Shown piece after piece: positions 54,287 through 64,000 of a stretch of DNA of 64,000 nt; positions within the stretch are counted from its first letter, which is position 1; every line of letters begins with the position of its first letter. Below the pieces are notes generated by a model. It was not told the DNA's origin, did no database searches, and was given only the letters and a program-made list of their open reading frames with translations. Source of the stretch: Lineus longissimus (lineage: Eukaryota > Nemertea > Pilidiophora > Heteronemertea > Lineidae). Made by a program: the position numbers and the translations under genes. Location: assembly GCF_910592395.1 (NCBI RefSeq), contig NC_088323.1:11457501-11521500 (forward strand), written 5' to 3'.

Positions 54287-56162
54287 GTAAGGGGAGTCTA
54301 TATGATAGCGCTGTGTCCGTCGTCGTCGTTGTCGTCGTCGTCGTATCCTAACAGTGGCACGTTTCTTAACTGCTAGGGCTATGAACTTGAAACTTTGTAC
54401 ACAGAATGCCCTAGGTCAGCTGACCTCTGACACTGATTTTCAGTCTGATCTGATTCTCTGTTTGGCCACCAGGGGGCCAAATGTCGATATCTAAAAAGTG
54501 TGATATCTCGCTTATTAGTGACTTGTTTTCGATAAAACTTTTGTTGTAGGTACTCATAGCAAATATACATTTTATATTATACGGGTTTTTAATTTGACCT
54601 TGTTTTCAAGGTCACAGAGGTCATATGGCGTAAATGGGCCATTAGAGTGTAAACTATGGCACGTTTCTTAACCACTAAAGCTATGAACTTGAAACTTAGT
54701 ACATATAACCCCCTATATCACATAGTCTCTGGTGCTGAATTTTGGTTCGATCTGATTCCCAACTTTGCCACCAGGGGGCCAAAAGTGGAAATCTAAAAAG
54801 TGTGATATCTCGCTTATTAGTGATTTGTTTTTGATGAAATTTTTATGGTAGGTTTTCCTAGCAGGGTATATCACATATCATACGTGTTTTTGATTTGACC
54901 TACTTTTCAAGGTCACAGAGGTCAAATGGCGTAAATTTGCCGTTTGAGTGTAACTGGGGCACGTTTCTTAACCAATAAAGCTATGAACTTGAAATTTGGT
55001 GCACCTGATTCCCTACATCATTTAACCTCTGACGCCGAATTTCAGTCTGATCTGATTCTCGACTTGGCCACCAGGGGGCCAACACTAAAAAAAGTAAAAA
55101 GTGCAATATCTCGCTTAATAGTGACTTGTTTTCAATTCTATTTTTATGGTAGGTACTCAGAGCAAGGATACATCACATATCCTACGGTTTTTGATTTGAC
55201 CTTATTTTCAAGGTCACAGAGGTCAAATGGTGTGAATTGGCCGTTTGAGTGTAACTATGGCACGTTTCTTAACCACTAAAGCTATGAACTTTAAACCTGG
55301 TACACATGACTCCCTAGGTCAGATGACCTGTGACACTGATTTTCGGTCTGGTCTAATTCTTAACTGGGCCACCAGGGGGCCAAAACAAAAAATTTGAATA
55401 GTGCCATATCTCGCTTATTACTGATTAGTTTTTGGTAAGAATGTTATGGTAGATACTCTTAGCAAGGATACATCACATATGATACGGGTTTTTGATTTGA
55501 CGTTCTTGTCAAGGTCGCAGAGGTCAAACGGCTTAAATTGGCCATTTTAGCGTAACTGTGGCACGTTTGTTAACCCCTAAGGCTATGAACTTGAGACTTT
55601 GTACAAAGGACCCTCTAGGTCAGCTGACCTCTGACCCTGAATTTCAGTCCGGTTTGATTCTCGACTTGGCCACCAGGGGGCCAAAAGTGAAAACCTAGAA
55701 AGTGTGATATCTCGCTTATTAGTGATTCGTTTTCAATAACATTTTTATGGTAGGTTCTCCTAGCAGGGATACATCACATATCATATGGGTTGGTCGTTTG
55801 AGTGTAACTATGGCACGTTTCTTAACCACTATAGCTATGAACTTGAAATTTGGTGCACATGACTCCCTGCGTCATGTCACCTTGGACACCGAATTTCGAT
55901 CTGATCTGGTACTCAACTTGGCCACCAAGAGGCCAAAACTAAAATTGGTAAAAAGTGCAATATCTCGTTTATTAGTGACTTGTTTTTGATGATATTCTTA
56001 TGGTTACCATAATGGTACTTACTCCAAGCAACGATACATCACATGTCATACCGACTTTGGTTTGACCTATATACTATACATTTACAATGTTTCTTAACCT
56101 GGATGATTTCCAAAGCACCAAATATCTATACGGTGAGCACAATGGCCCCTGGCCATTTCATT
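54287..56162 (+). repeat. GGCTCACC tandem-repeat element, six-unit copy
   Basis: Starts GGCTCACCGTAAGGGGAGTC and (GTC)n; GGCACGTTTCTTAAC recurs at 54356, 54658, 54958, 55260, 55560 and 55811, so the unit is 300-302 bases (last one 251). Ends GGTGAGCACAATGGCCCCTG. The best copy for consensus building. Confidence 0.95.
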
Positions 56163-56560
56163 AATTTCACCTACTTTTCAAGGTCAAAGAGGTCAAATGG
56201 GTCAAATTGGCCGTTTGAGTGTAACAGTGGCACGTTTCGTAACCGCCAAAGCTAACAATTTGACATTTGGTACAAATGACCCTCTAGGTCAGGTAACCTT
56301 CGACATAGAATTTTAGTCCAATATGATTCTCGACTTGGCGACCAGGGGGCCAAAACTGAAAAGGTAAAAAGTGCAATATCTCGTTTATTATAGTGATTGT
56401 TTTCCATAATATTTTTATGGTAAGCCCTCTAAACAAGGATACATCACGTGTCAAACCGATTCAGATTTGAACTATATCCTAAACATGTAGTACAATTCTT
56501 TACCTGTATGAACTCCTGACAACCAAATATCTATATACGGGAGCACAATGGCCCTTGGCC
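56163..56560 (+). repeat. GGCTCACC-family 3' fragment
   Basis: One unit plus the end sequence ATCTATATACGGGAGCACAA; no start. Confidence 0.8.
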
Positions 56561-56859
56561 TTCGGTTATCGCGATCGCAGTGCAGACACAACACACTGTG
56601 CTTTCTACTCCTTCGGCAGTCGGGTATAACAACCAATGAAGAGGCCTGCTTGGATAACGATGCTGGAACGTTTGTTTGCGGCGCTCTGATTGTGGGCTTT
56701 TTTTAGCTACCGCTGCAATCCATCTGAAGGGTATGGATTCCACCTGCGTTTGTACTATCGACAGGCAGAGTATATTGAAAAGCCATGGTTATGCCAGGGT
56801 ACCTAAGAGCTCGATCATCACCACCTTTTTATCAAAGGAACATGTAATATGTAATGACG
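56561..56859. other. Non-coding spacer
   Basis: GC-richer spacer between two family fragments; nothing recognised. Confidence 0.35.
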
Positions 56860-57250
56860 ATACATGACATATCACACAGGTTTTTTATTTTTGAAGGTCA
56901 CAGAGGTCAAAATGTAAATTAGTCGATGGTGGCATGTTTTGTAACTACTAGAGCTACTGACCTGAAACTCGCTAAATATGTAGCCCTATGTTATGAAACC
57001 TTGCAGACTAAATTTCTGTTCGGTTCAATCCTGGTGGTGGCCAAAATCGAGAAAACACTGAAACGGCTTGATCATTAGTAAATTCTTGTCATAGGACTTG
57101 AAACTTGGTACATATGTTCACCTATGCAATGACACCTGGGTGACCGAAATTCAGTATGATTCAATTCCTGATGTTGCCACCAGCTGGCAAAAACAGAAAA
57201 CAATAACATGTCTGTGAGGGAGGTGAGTACGATGGCCCTGGCCATTTAAT
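56860..57250 (+). repeat. GGCTCACC-family diverged fragment
   Basis: Contains TTGAAGGTCACAGAGGTCAA and GGTGAGTACGATGGCCCTGG; about 1.3 diverged units. Confidence 0.7.
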
Positions 57251-57991
57251 TTTTCTCCTGACGGGTGTAATTTAAAAAATAAACCTTTCATTATCACACT
57301 ACAAATGGAAAATATTATTGTCTGAATGCCTGTAAAGTAACATTATTGTAGTTGTTGTAGGTTAATTGAATGCCCAAAAGTTGGGTGAACTTTTATTGGG
57401 CCACTCAAAATATCCTATTGCGCTCTGTTTTGAAAAACAACAATATGTATGAAAGTTGGAACATGACTCAATGATAAATATAGAGATATAGATCATCAAA
57501 ACTACTGTAAGTATTAATGCTTGTAGATAAATATACACTGTAAGAAATGTACACTGACTATTGCTCGATAGAAACACTGTAATTTTAAGTAGTTTATAGG
57601 GCAAATGAAACCCATTTATGTAATGTATAGTCCTACTGGTATTATGTTCAAACCCATTGAACCCTGAGCTCTGTGGGGTACCTCAGAATGTATGCAAAAA
57701 GTGTTAGAGGTAGTATAAGAGGTAGCATTATAATGTACGCTTTATTGTCTTCCTCTGTTTCCTTCTCACACTTAAAGAGAGAACATAGCTTTTCTTACCG
57801 AGTACAACAGCATGTCTTGTTTTTCTTCCTCAGGGACATTTTTCGACCACTGAATTTTTAATCCTTTGACCGCCGAAGCCGTGGACGCCTTTCATCTGTG
57901 GATACTGGATCCATGGGACAAAAATCCCCCCCAAAAAAATTTATATTTTTACTTTGTTTTTTGCCTATGAATCTTTGCCCTGTGTACCTGG
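57251..57991. other. Non-coding region
   Basis: AT-rich, nothing supported. Confidence 0.4.

Positions 57992-58031
<40 letters not shown>
57992..58031. repeat. (AAGT)n microsatellite, ~10 units
   Basis: Perfect AAGT repeat; a short AAGTAAGT remains on the other side of the inserted element at 58519. Confidence 0.95.
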
Positions 58032-58032
<1 letters not shown>

Positions 58033-58039
58033 TTAAGTA

Positions 58040-58518
58040 AGGCCAAAAGGGTTATTGTCGTCCTAGGTGATGCACAATATCACCCAGCCTCTATCTGGGT
58101 GATGCATAACATCACCCTGGGTGATATTGTGTATGCACAACATCACCCTGGGTGATCTTGTGCATTCGTTTCGATATTGGTGACGGGGTTGTCAAATCGG
58201 CGGACGTGGAAATGTTCACGGCCAAAAAAATAAAATGGGGGCCGTTCATCTGGTTCACCAGCGCGACTTGAAACATCATTTGGCAGCTATTCCCGAAGTC
58301 GAAAGGGCATATTTAGTTGCCAATAGAACCCCAGCAATCAACTGCTGCTGAAATTATTCGTGGAACATCAAAATAATCGATGAAAAAGAAGGAAAAGTGC
58401 AGTGAACTGCACAAAAAACGCACAATGCACAATATCACCCAGGGTGATGTTATGCATCGCCACATAGAGCCTGGGTGATATTGTGCATCACCCAGGACGA
58501 CAATAACCCCTTCGGCCT
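58040..58518. mobile_element. Foldback MITE inserted in an AAGT microsatellite
   Basis: AGGCCAAAAGGGTTATTGTC and its inverse form the ends; arms of about 110 bases contain repeated ATCACCCTGGGTGAT palindromes and TGCACAATATCACCCAG blocks. AAGTA flanks both ends, but the microsatellite context makes the exact duplication ambiguous. Confidence 0.85.
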
Positions 58519-58558
58519 AAGTAAGTGCTAAAAAAATTCTCTCTTGTTATTTTATTTA

Positions 58559-58762
58559 TCTATCGCCAGTATTCCACCTTGTAATGCCACTCGAACCAGC
58601 AGTTCGAACAGTTACAACAGGTGATGCATTTATTGAGACGCCTAGTACATCTTCATCTGAACCACTGCTGCTGTGAATGCTTTCATCATCGTCACTCGGT
58701 TCATAGTCCTTTAGACTGTTATTTTCAATCTCAAAATAACTTTCATTACCGTAATTATCACA
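58559..58762 (-). other. Open frame of 68 codons, acidic, possible exon or transposase N-terminus
   Basis: Between stops on the minus strand. Reads DNYGNESYFEIENNSLKDYE, PSDDDESIHSSSGSDEDVLG and SSGITRWNTGDR. No ATG at the start. Acidic Ser-rich N-termini of this kind occur in piggyBac-like transposases and nuclear proteins; no downstream domain is seen. Confidence 0.3.
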
Positions 58763-59131
58763 CTATTCACTCTTATTATCTTAGTCAAGTATCTGGGCTA
58801 ATGCACGATCAGCTGACAATTCCCTTCTTGCCATTTTATATTGGTTATGGTACCTTACCATGTCTAAATGCTTTATAAAATAAATACATTTAACATGGAT
58901 ATTTTGGGGCACCTTACTCCATTACATCTCAAGTCCATCTAAATAATATTGACACCCTCCTCGGTGATATCTTGATGTAAGTCCATCCTGAATTTGGGAC
59001 ACTCTTCTCCAGACCTGTCTGTGCTGTTAGGTCTTTTGGGTGATTTTCACAACAACCTGCTGAATGTTACATTCAATGTTAATAGCAAGTACACCTGGTT
59101 ATATCGGACACCCTGTTGAATGGTACCTCTT
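58763..59131. other. Non-coding region
   Basis: Nothing supported. Confidence 0.35.
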
Positions 59132-59250
59132 TGGCTCACCGTAGGGGGGTCTATACGATAGCTCTGTGTCCGTTGTCGTCGTCGTCGTCGTCGATTCTTG
59201 ACTTTGCCACCAGGGGGCTAAAACAGAAAAGTTAAAATGTGCAATATATC
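59132..59250 (+). repeat. GGCTCACC-family 5' fragment
   Basis: GGCTCACCGTAGGGGGGTCT and (GTC)n joined directly to a GCCACCAGGGGGC segment; the rest of the unit is deleted. Confidence 0.8.
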
Positions 59251-60469
59251 ATTAGACCATATCCACAACTCCGTGGATATTGTCTATTGTTTTTACTGAG
59301 CCGATCGCCAGGACCCGAGGGATGTGGTTTTCGACACGTATCTCCGAAACTGCCGCACGGAACGACCTGAAATTTGGTTAGGGTACGTTTCATAACCTGC
59401 TAACGAACAACGTGTACTTTATTTTTGCAGCCGTTGCTTACTTTTTTAGTTTTCGGGTGATTTTTGATGAAAATCGCCGGTTCTGAACCGTTCCGGTAAT
59501 AGCACTGCCTCCCGCGTTTTTACCGATTAGGCAAGTTGCTCAACGTTGATCTGTCCCGACCTGAACAGGTGGGAGGATACCCCCTACATGGAAGAGCCAA
59601 CAGACATTTCGTCTACGCATTCTAGACTGGGTGAGTGTGAATTTTTCGTGATTGTAATCGCCCTCAAATTTGTGTTGAAACACTGCATCAGACAAAATTA
59701 ACTCATCAGAGGTCAAGAAAAGGATCTTAAGAATATATATTCGCTGTTAGTTTGGGTGATTATAGGGAGCACGTCCATCTTTTGAGGCAAACTTGTCATC
59801 CAAAAGTTTCCAGATCCCCGCAATGGCGGATATACATTCATCAAAAAAATTACGAATTCGGGCAAGTTTCATCAAACTGTGCGCCTTAAACACCTAAGAA
59901 TGTCTCAAAATCACCCAGACTCTACACATGAGATATACCTTCACTGAAAATAATTGCTGAAACCTCGCTTAACGTGTCGCGAGTGCTGAAAGCAACAGTT
60001 TTGGAGATCGTTTTTCTGTACATCCTGCTCACTCCTGTAGAAATGTACAGTAAAGCACGTATACACGTGCAGTGTAAATGGACACACGAATGTATACACA
60101 CCTTCTGAAAATATTGTCAGCAAAGGTGATAAGTGTTTGTTCTGAATTATGACAATGAAATTCATAGACTATTAGCAGGTAACAGTGTCTGTTGGTCTGA
60201 ATAATGAATGATAAAACTTCTGGTGAAGTTAAAATATTTCCTCGCTCTGTTTTACAGCCTGACGGGGATGATCAGCATCTGTTCTGTTCTGCGACCGCAT
60301 CAGTCACGGATATAGGAGCCTTGACCACGAGGAGCTGATGAGGCAAAGTCGTATAACCGTCTTAACCTTGACATCGGTGCAGTGCTGAATTTGCCGTCCG
60401 AAGACAAACCAGTATAATATTGAAGCCGTATTTCGTTCTTTTTCACTGTAATACTTTTACTTCAAAAAG
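59251..60469. other. Non-coding region
   Basis: No supported gene. A weak exon-like segment at 60258-60338 is discussed among the rejected items. Confidence 0.35.
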
Positions 60470-60810
60470 ACTGAATAAATAAACCTACTGTGGCAGTTAG
60501 TTTAAAAAGATATTATTGCATGTTACGTTTTTACTCTTAGTGCTGATCGGTCATACCTCTTGGGCCTGGCCGTAACCTTGCATACTGGTTGTCTCGATGC
60601 CGTATGCTATGACCATGTTTATATCTACTGGACTGGTTTGTTGCACCATAAAGTCCATACCAAAGGAATTAATTGAAAGATCAAGACTATTCCTTCACAA
60701 TCTACACTAAAAAAGGATTGTTGCAACTAGTTACCCCTGATGTTGTAATCATGCACAAACTGGCCTGACTCGTCACAACCTACACTTCAAAGGAATTCAA
60801 TGTTCAACTC
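60470..60810 (+). repeat. Dispersed repeat, family of 33965 and 48205
   Basis: AATAAATAAACCTACTGTGG, then ACTTCAAAGGAATTCAATGT-type blocks shared with the other copies. Confidence 0.7.
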
Positions 60811-61179
60811 TCATTTATTGGTCGTCCCAACATTGGGAGCTTTCATCCCCACCAGCCATATCAGATGGCCAACTGGTTTCCCTCACTCGACCAGAAAACT
60901 CGTCAAAAGATACCAAATATGTTGAGATTCAGATTACATTTGCTTCTGGTCTGCTGGATTCTGACCATCCATATGCTGAGTTGTTGCAGTCCCAGAACCA
61001 TCGCTATTTCTAGTATTTGTGATGCACCTACTGTCACAACCTAATTCAGCTGGTTATTCAGGGTTATTTGCCTCTGATTTATCTGGTTATATCCTGGTGC
61101 AAACCTAATTTCTCAACATGACAAAATACTTTCACCAGGGATATGGTCTGCAATTTGCTGTTAGGCGAATTGCCCAATA
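60811..61179. other. Non-coding region
   Basis: Nothing supported. Confidence 0.35.
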
Positions 61180-62424
61180 CTAGTTTATTACTGATTTGTT
61201 TTTGACAAATATTTTATGGTGGGTACCCCTGCAAGGATACATCACATATCGTACGGGTTTTTGATTTGACCTACTTTTCAAGGTCACAGAGGTCAAACTC
61301 TAAAATTTCACCGATAGTGGCACGTTTTGTTTTTATTCGTCCTATAGTCTTTAAATTTGGTATGTAGACACCTGTTACGTAGCTCTACATGTTGACAAAA
61401 AATCAAGTCGAAGTGGCGTACTTTTCAAGGTCACAGAGGTCAAATGGTGTGAATTGGCCGTTTGTGTGTAAATATGGCACGTTTCTTAACCACTAAAGCT
61501 ATGAATTTTAAACTTGGTACACATGACCCCCTAGGTCAGATGACCTGTGACACTGATTTTCGGTCCGGTCTGATTCTTAACTTTGCCACCAGGGGGCCAA
61601 AACCAAAAATTTAAATAGTGCCATATCTCGCTTATTACTGATTAGTTTTTGGTAAAAATTTTATGGTAGATACTCTTAGCAAGGATACATCACATATGAC
61701 ACGGGTTCTTGATTTGACATACTCGTCAAGGTAACAGAGGTCAAATGTTGTAAATTGGCCATTTGAGCGTAACTGTGGAACGTTTGTTTACCCCTAAGGC
61801 TGAACTTGAGACTTTGTACAAAGGACCCCCTAGGTCAGGTGAACTCTGACCCTGAATTTCAGTCCGGTCTGATTCTCGACTTGGCCACCAGGGGGCCAAA
61901 AGTGAAAACCTAGAAAGTGTGATATCTCGCTTATTAGTGATTCGTTTTCAATAACATATTTATGGTAGGTTCTCTTAGCAAGGATACATAACATATCATA
62001 TGAGTTTTTGATCTGGCCTGCTTTTCAAGGTCACATATGTCACAGAGGTCAAATGGCGTAAATTGGTCGCTTGATTGTAACTATGGGACGTTTTTTAACC
62101 ACTAAAGATATGAACTTGAAATTTGGTACACATGACTCCCTACGTCATGTAACCTCGGACACCGAATTTCGATCTGATCTGGTACTATACTTGGCCACCA
62201 GGAGGCCAAAACTAAAATAGGTGAAAAGTGCAATATCTCGTTTATTAGTGACTTGTTTTTGATGATATTCTTATGGTATTTACTCCAAGCAACGATACAT
62301 CACATGTCATACCGACTTTGGTTTGACCTATATACTATACATGTACGTTTCTTAACCTGGATGAACTCCAAAGCATCAAATATCTATACGGTTTTGCACA
62401 ATGGCCCCTGGCCGTTTCATTATA
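61180..62424 (+). repeat. GGCTCACC tandem-repeat element, 5'-truncated
   Basis: Four units (GGCACGTTT at 61319, 61474; diverged forms at 61775 and 62087), ending GCACAATGGCCCCTGGCCG. No GGCTCACC start. Confidence 0.85.
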
Positions 62425-62779
62425 TTAATATCAAGTACACGTGGGTATCTAGGACAGCCTGATTCATGTTGCCTTGAGGTCAACTTGTTAAGTAGAATGC
62501 CCTGATTGCCGGTTACTGATAGTCTAGTCCACCTAGATATCTAATCTTGGACGCTCTAATATTCTGTCAAACCTTGTTGTTACATGTAAGTTCACGTTGC
62601 TCTCCCTCAAGAACCTACAGCGCACTATTTTGGTGTTTTCGGGTTGGCATGCCTGTGTTCTTCACCATTCTGGAGCTGAGCCAATCAAAATGCAGGAAAG
62701 TGACAATTACACCCCCGCCAGGCAAACCTCGAGGCAGTGTTACTAGTTTAGTACTGTAAGTGAAAACTGATGTGGTGTT
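62425..62779. other. Non-coding spacer
   Basis: Nothing supported. Confidence 0.35.
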
Positions 62780-63897
62780 TAGCTCACCTCTTAGCAGAGG
62801 TGAGCTTATCCCATACCGTGGTGTCCGTCGTCCGTCGTCGTCGTCGTCGTCGTCGTCCGTCGTCCGTTAGCAGGGCACGTTTCGTAACTGTTAGAGCTAT
62901 TGAGTTGAAACTTGGTACACATGTACCCTTATGTAATGACACCTTGGAGACCAAGTTTCGGTCCGATTCGTTTCATGGTTTGGCCACCAGGGGGCCAAAC
63001 GTTAAAAGTGAAAATATGCAATATCTCCCTTAATAGTATTTGGGAAATTTTGAAAAAAATATGGTAGGTACTTCTAGCAAAGGTGCATCATATATCCTCC
63101 GGGTTTTTGATTTGACCTCCTTTTCAAGGTCACAGAGGTCAAATGGTGTAAATTGGCCGTTAGGATGTAACGATGGCACGTTTCTAAACTGCAATGGCTA
63201 TTGATACCAAATTTGGTACACATTTACCCCTTAGTCAGGTGATCTTAGGGACCGAAGTTTGGTCCAATATGATTCACCACTTGACCACCAGGGGGCAAAA
63301 TCCAAAAACCTTAAAAATGTGATTATTCCTTAACTTCTTGCCCGATTGCCACCAATTTGATATCATGGGTACATCTAACCACCATACAGTATATGTCACA
63401 CAGGTTTTTAATTTGACCTTCTTGTCAAGGTCACAGAGGTCAAATGGCGTAAATTCGCGTCAGCCCGTAACTATGGCACGTTTCTTAACTGCAATGACTA
63501 TTGATCACAAATTAAGTACACATGTACCCCCTGGTCAGGTGATCTCAGGTACCGAAGTTTGGTGCGATCTGATTTGCCGTTTGGCCTCCAGGGAGGGGGC
63601 CAAATCCTAAATTCTTCAAAATGCCATTATTCCTAGTAATGACTTGCCCGATTGGCACCAATTTTATATCATAGGTACATCTAATTCTAACAACCATTCA
63701 ATGTGTCACCCGGGTCTTCTTTGATTTGACCTACTTTTCAAGGTCACAGAGGTCGAATGTATTGTAAATTGGCCATTTTGGGGAAATTGTAATTGCTTGG
63801 ACCTACGTCAAACCTAACACTACATGACACAATACCATGCTCTTTATCCATCTTTCCTCCACATGAGGTGAGCACAATGGCCCTGGCCATTTCATTT
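62780..63897 (+). repeat. AGCTCACC-type tandem-repeat element (subfamily)
   Basis: Begins AGCTCACCTCTTAGCAGAGG and (GTC)n; three ~300-base units (GGCACGTTTC at 62876, 63175, 63476) plus a partial one; ends GGTGAGCACAATGGCCCTGG. Start and units differ more from the other copies, so a sister subfamily. Confidence 0.85.
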
Positions 63898-64000
63898 GGG
63901 ATTAATAAGTGTGCACCGGGCAACATACAATTCACTAAATTCAGAGTGAGACTCAACACTTTCCAGATAGATGCCAGCACTTTTCAACAACAAGGAAGGA

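Noticed and set aside
54944-55279. 111-codon frame in the tandem-repeat element
   Set aside because: The frame follows the repeat unit and includes its non-coding landmarks; neighbouring units have stops in the same frame.
60258-60338. Exon-like segment after TTTTACAG ending in TGA
   Set aside because: The acceptor is good and 26 codons are open, but there is no partner exon and the region runs into a dispersed repeat.

Overview
The window is nuclear DNA of a marine invertebrate animal, probably a deuterostome or lophotrochozoan; I cannot resolve the phylum. Signs are intron-exon structure with GT/AG boundaries, polyadenylation signals, metazoan transposon families (Polinton/Maverick, Tc1, pogo/Tigger-like, PIF/Harbinger, Ty3/gypsy, LINE, 9-bp-duplicating foldback elements), and TTAGGG-type telomere repeats. 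It is a very gene-poor, transposon-rich stretch. Two exons of a host gene bracket a roughly 24 kb interval full of nested insertions. tRNA, rRNA and CRISPR structures were not seen.

Layout. 1-432 is the end of an unclassified DNA element, a second copy of which lies inverted at 20479-22054. It cuts the integrase gene of a Polinton/Maverick whose remaining ~10.2 kb (433-10614) carries an integrase C-terminus, an HNH protein, small unknown proteins, protein-primed family B DNA polymerase, a penton-like protein, and a leftward block of four genes ending in a zinc ribbon. Most long Polinton genes have in-frame stops or frameshifts, so the copy is dead. Major capsid, packaging ATPase and protease are not visible and would lie left of the window or be lost. 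11198-11379 and 35351-35617 are same-phase exons of a proline-rich host protein ending in a PDZ-type tail. Between them sit small MITEs, a LINE remnant interrupted by a 4.4 kb TA-flanked pogo/Tigger-like element (19142-23523), which contains an exon-like open frame split by the 20479-22054 element, then a PIF/Harbinger-derived foldback (24143-26875) split by a 1.3 kb foldback with a perfect 9-bp duplication and an internal telomeric repeat.

After the host exon, 36235-38789 is a complete Tc1-type transposon with ~367-bp inverted repeats, TA duplications and an intact DD34E transposase: the best-preserved coding unit of the window. 41-48 kb holds foldback elements, MITEs and a dead Ty3/gypsy copy (minus strand) split by a Harbinger derivative that itself contains a MITE.

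49.9-63.9 kb is dominated by a repeat family that begins GGCTCACC, contains GTC/GTCC-rich DNA, and is built from ~300-bp tandem units; copies also occur at 16.4-17.4 and 27.5-28.6 kb. Many units carry a TGACCT-N8-AGGTCA-N3-AGGTCA nuclear-receptor-like cluster and a CCACCAGGGGGC motif resembling the CTCF core. Nested insertions with intact target duplications let the order of several events be read directly.
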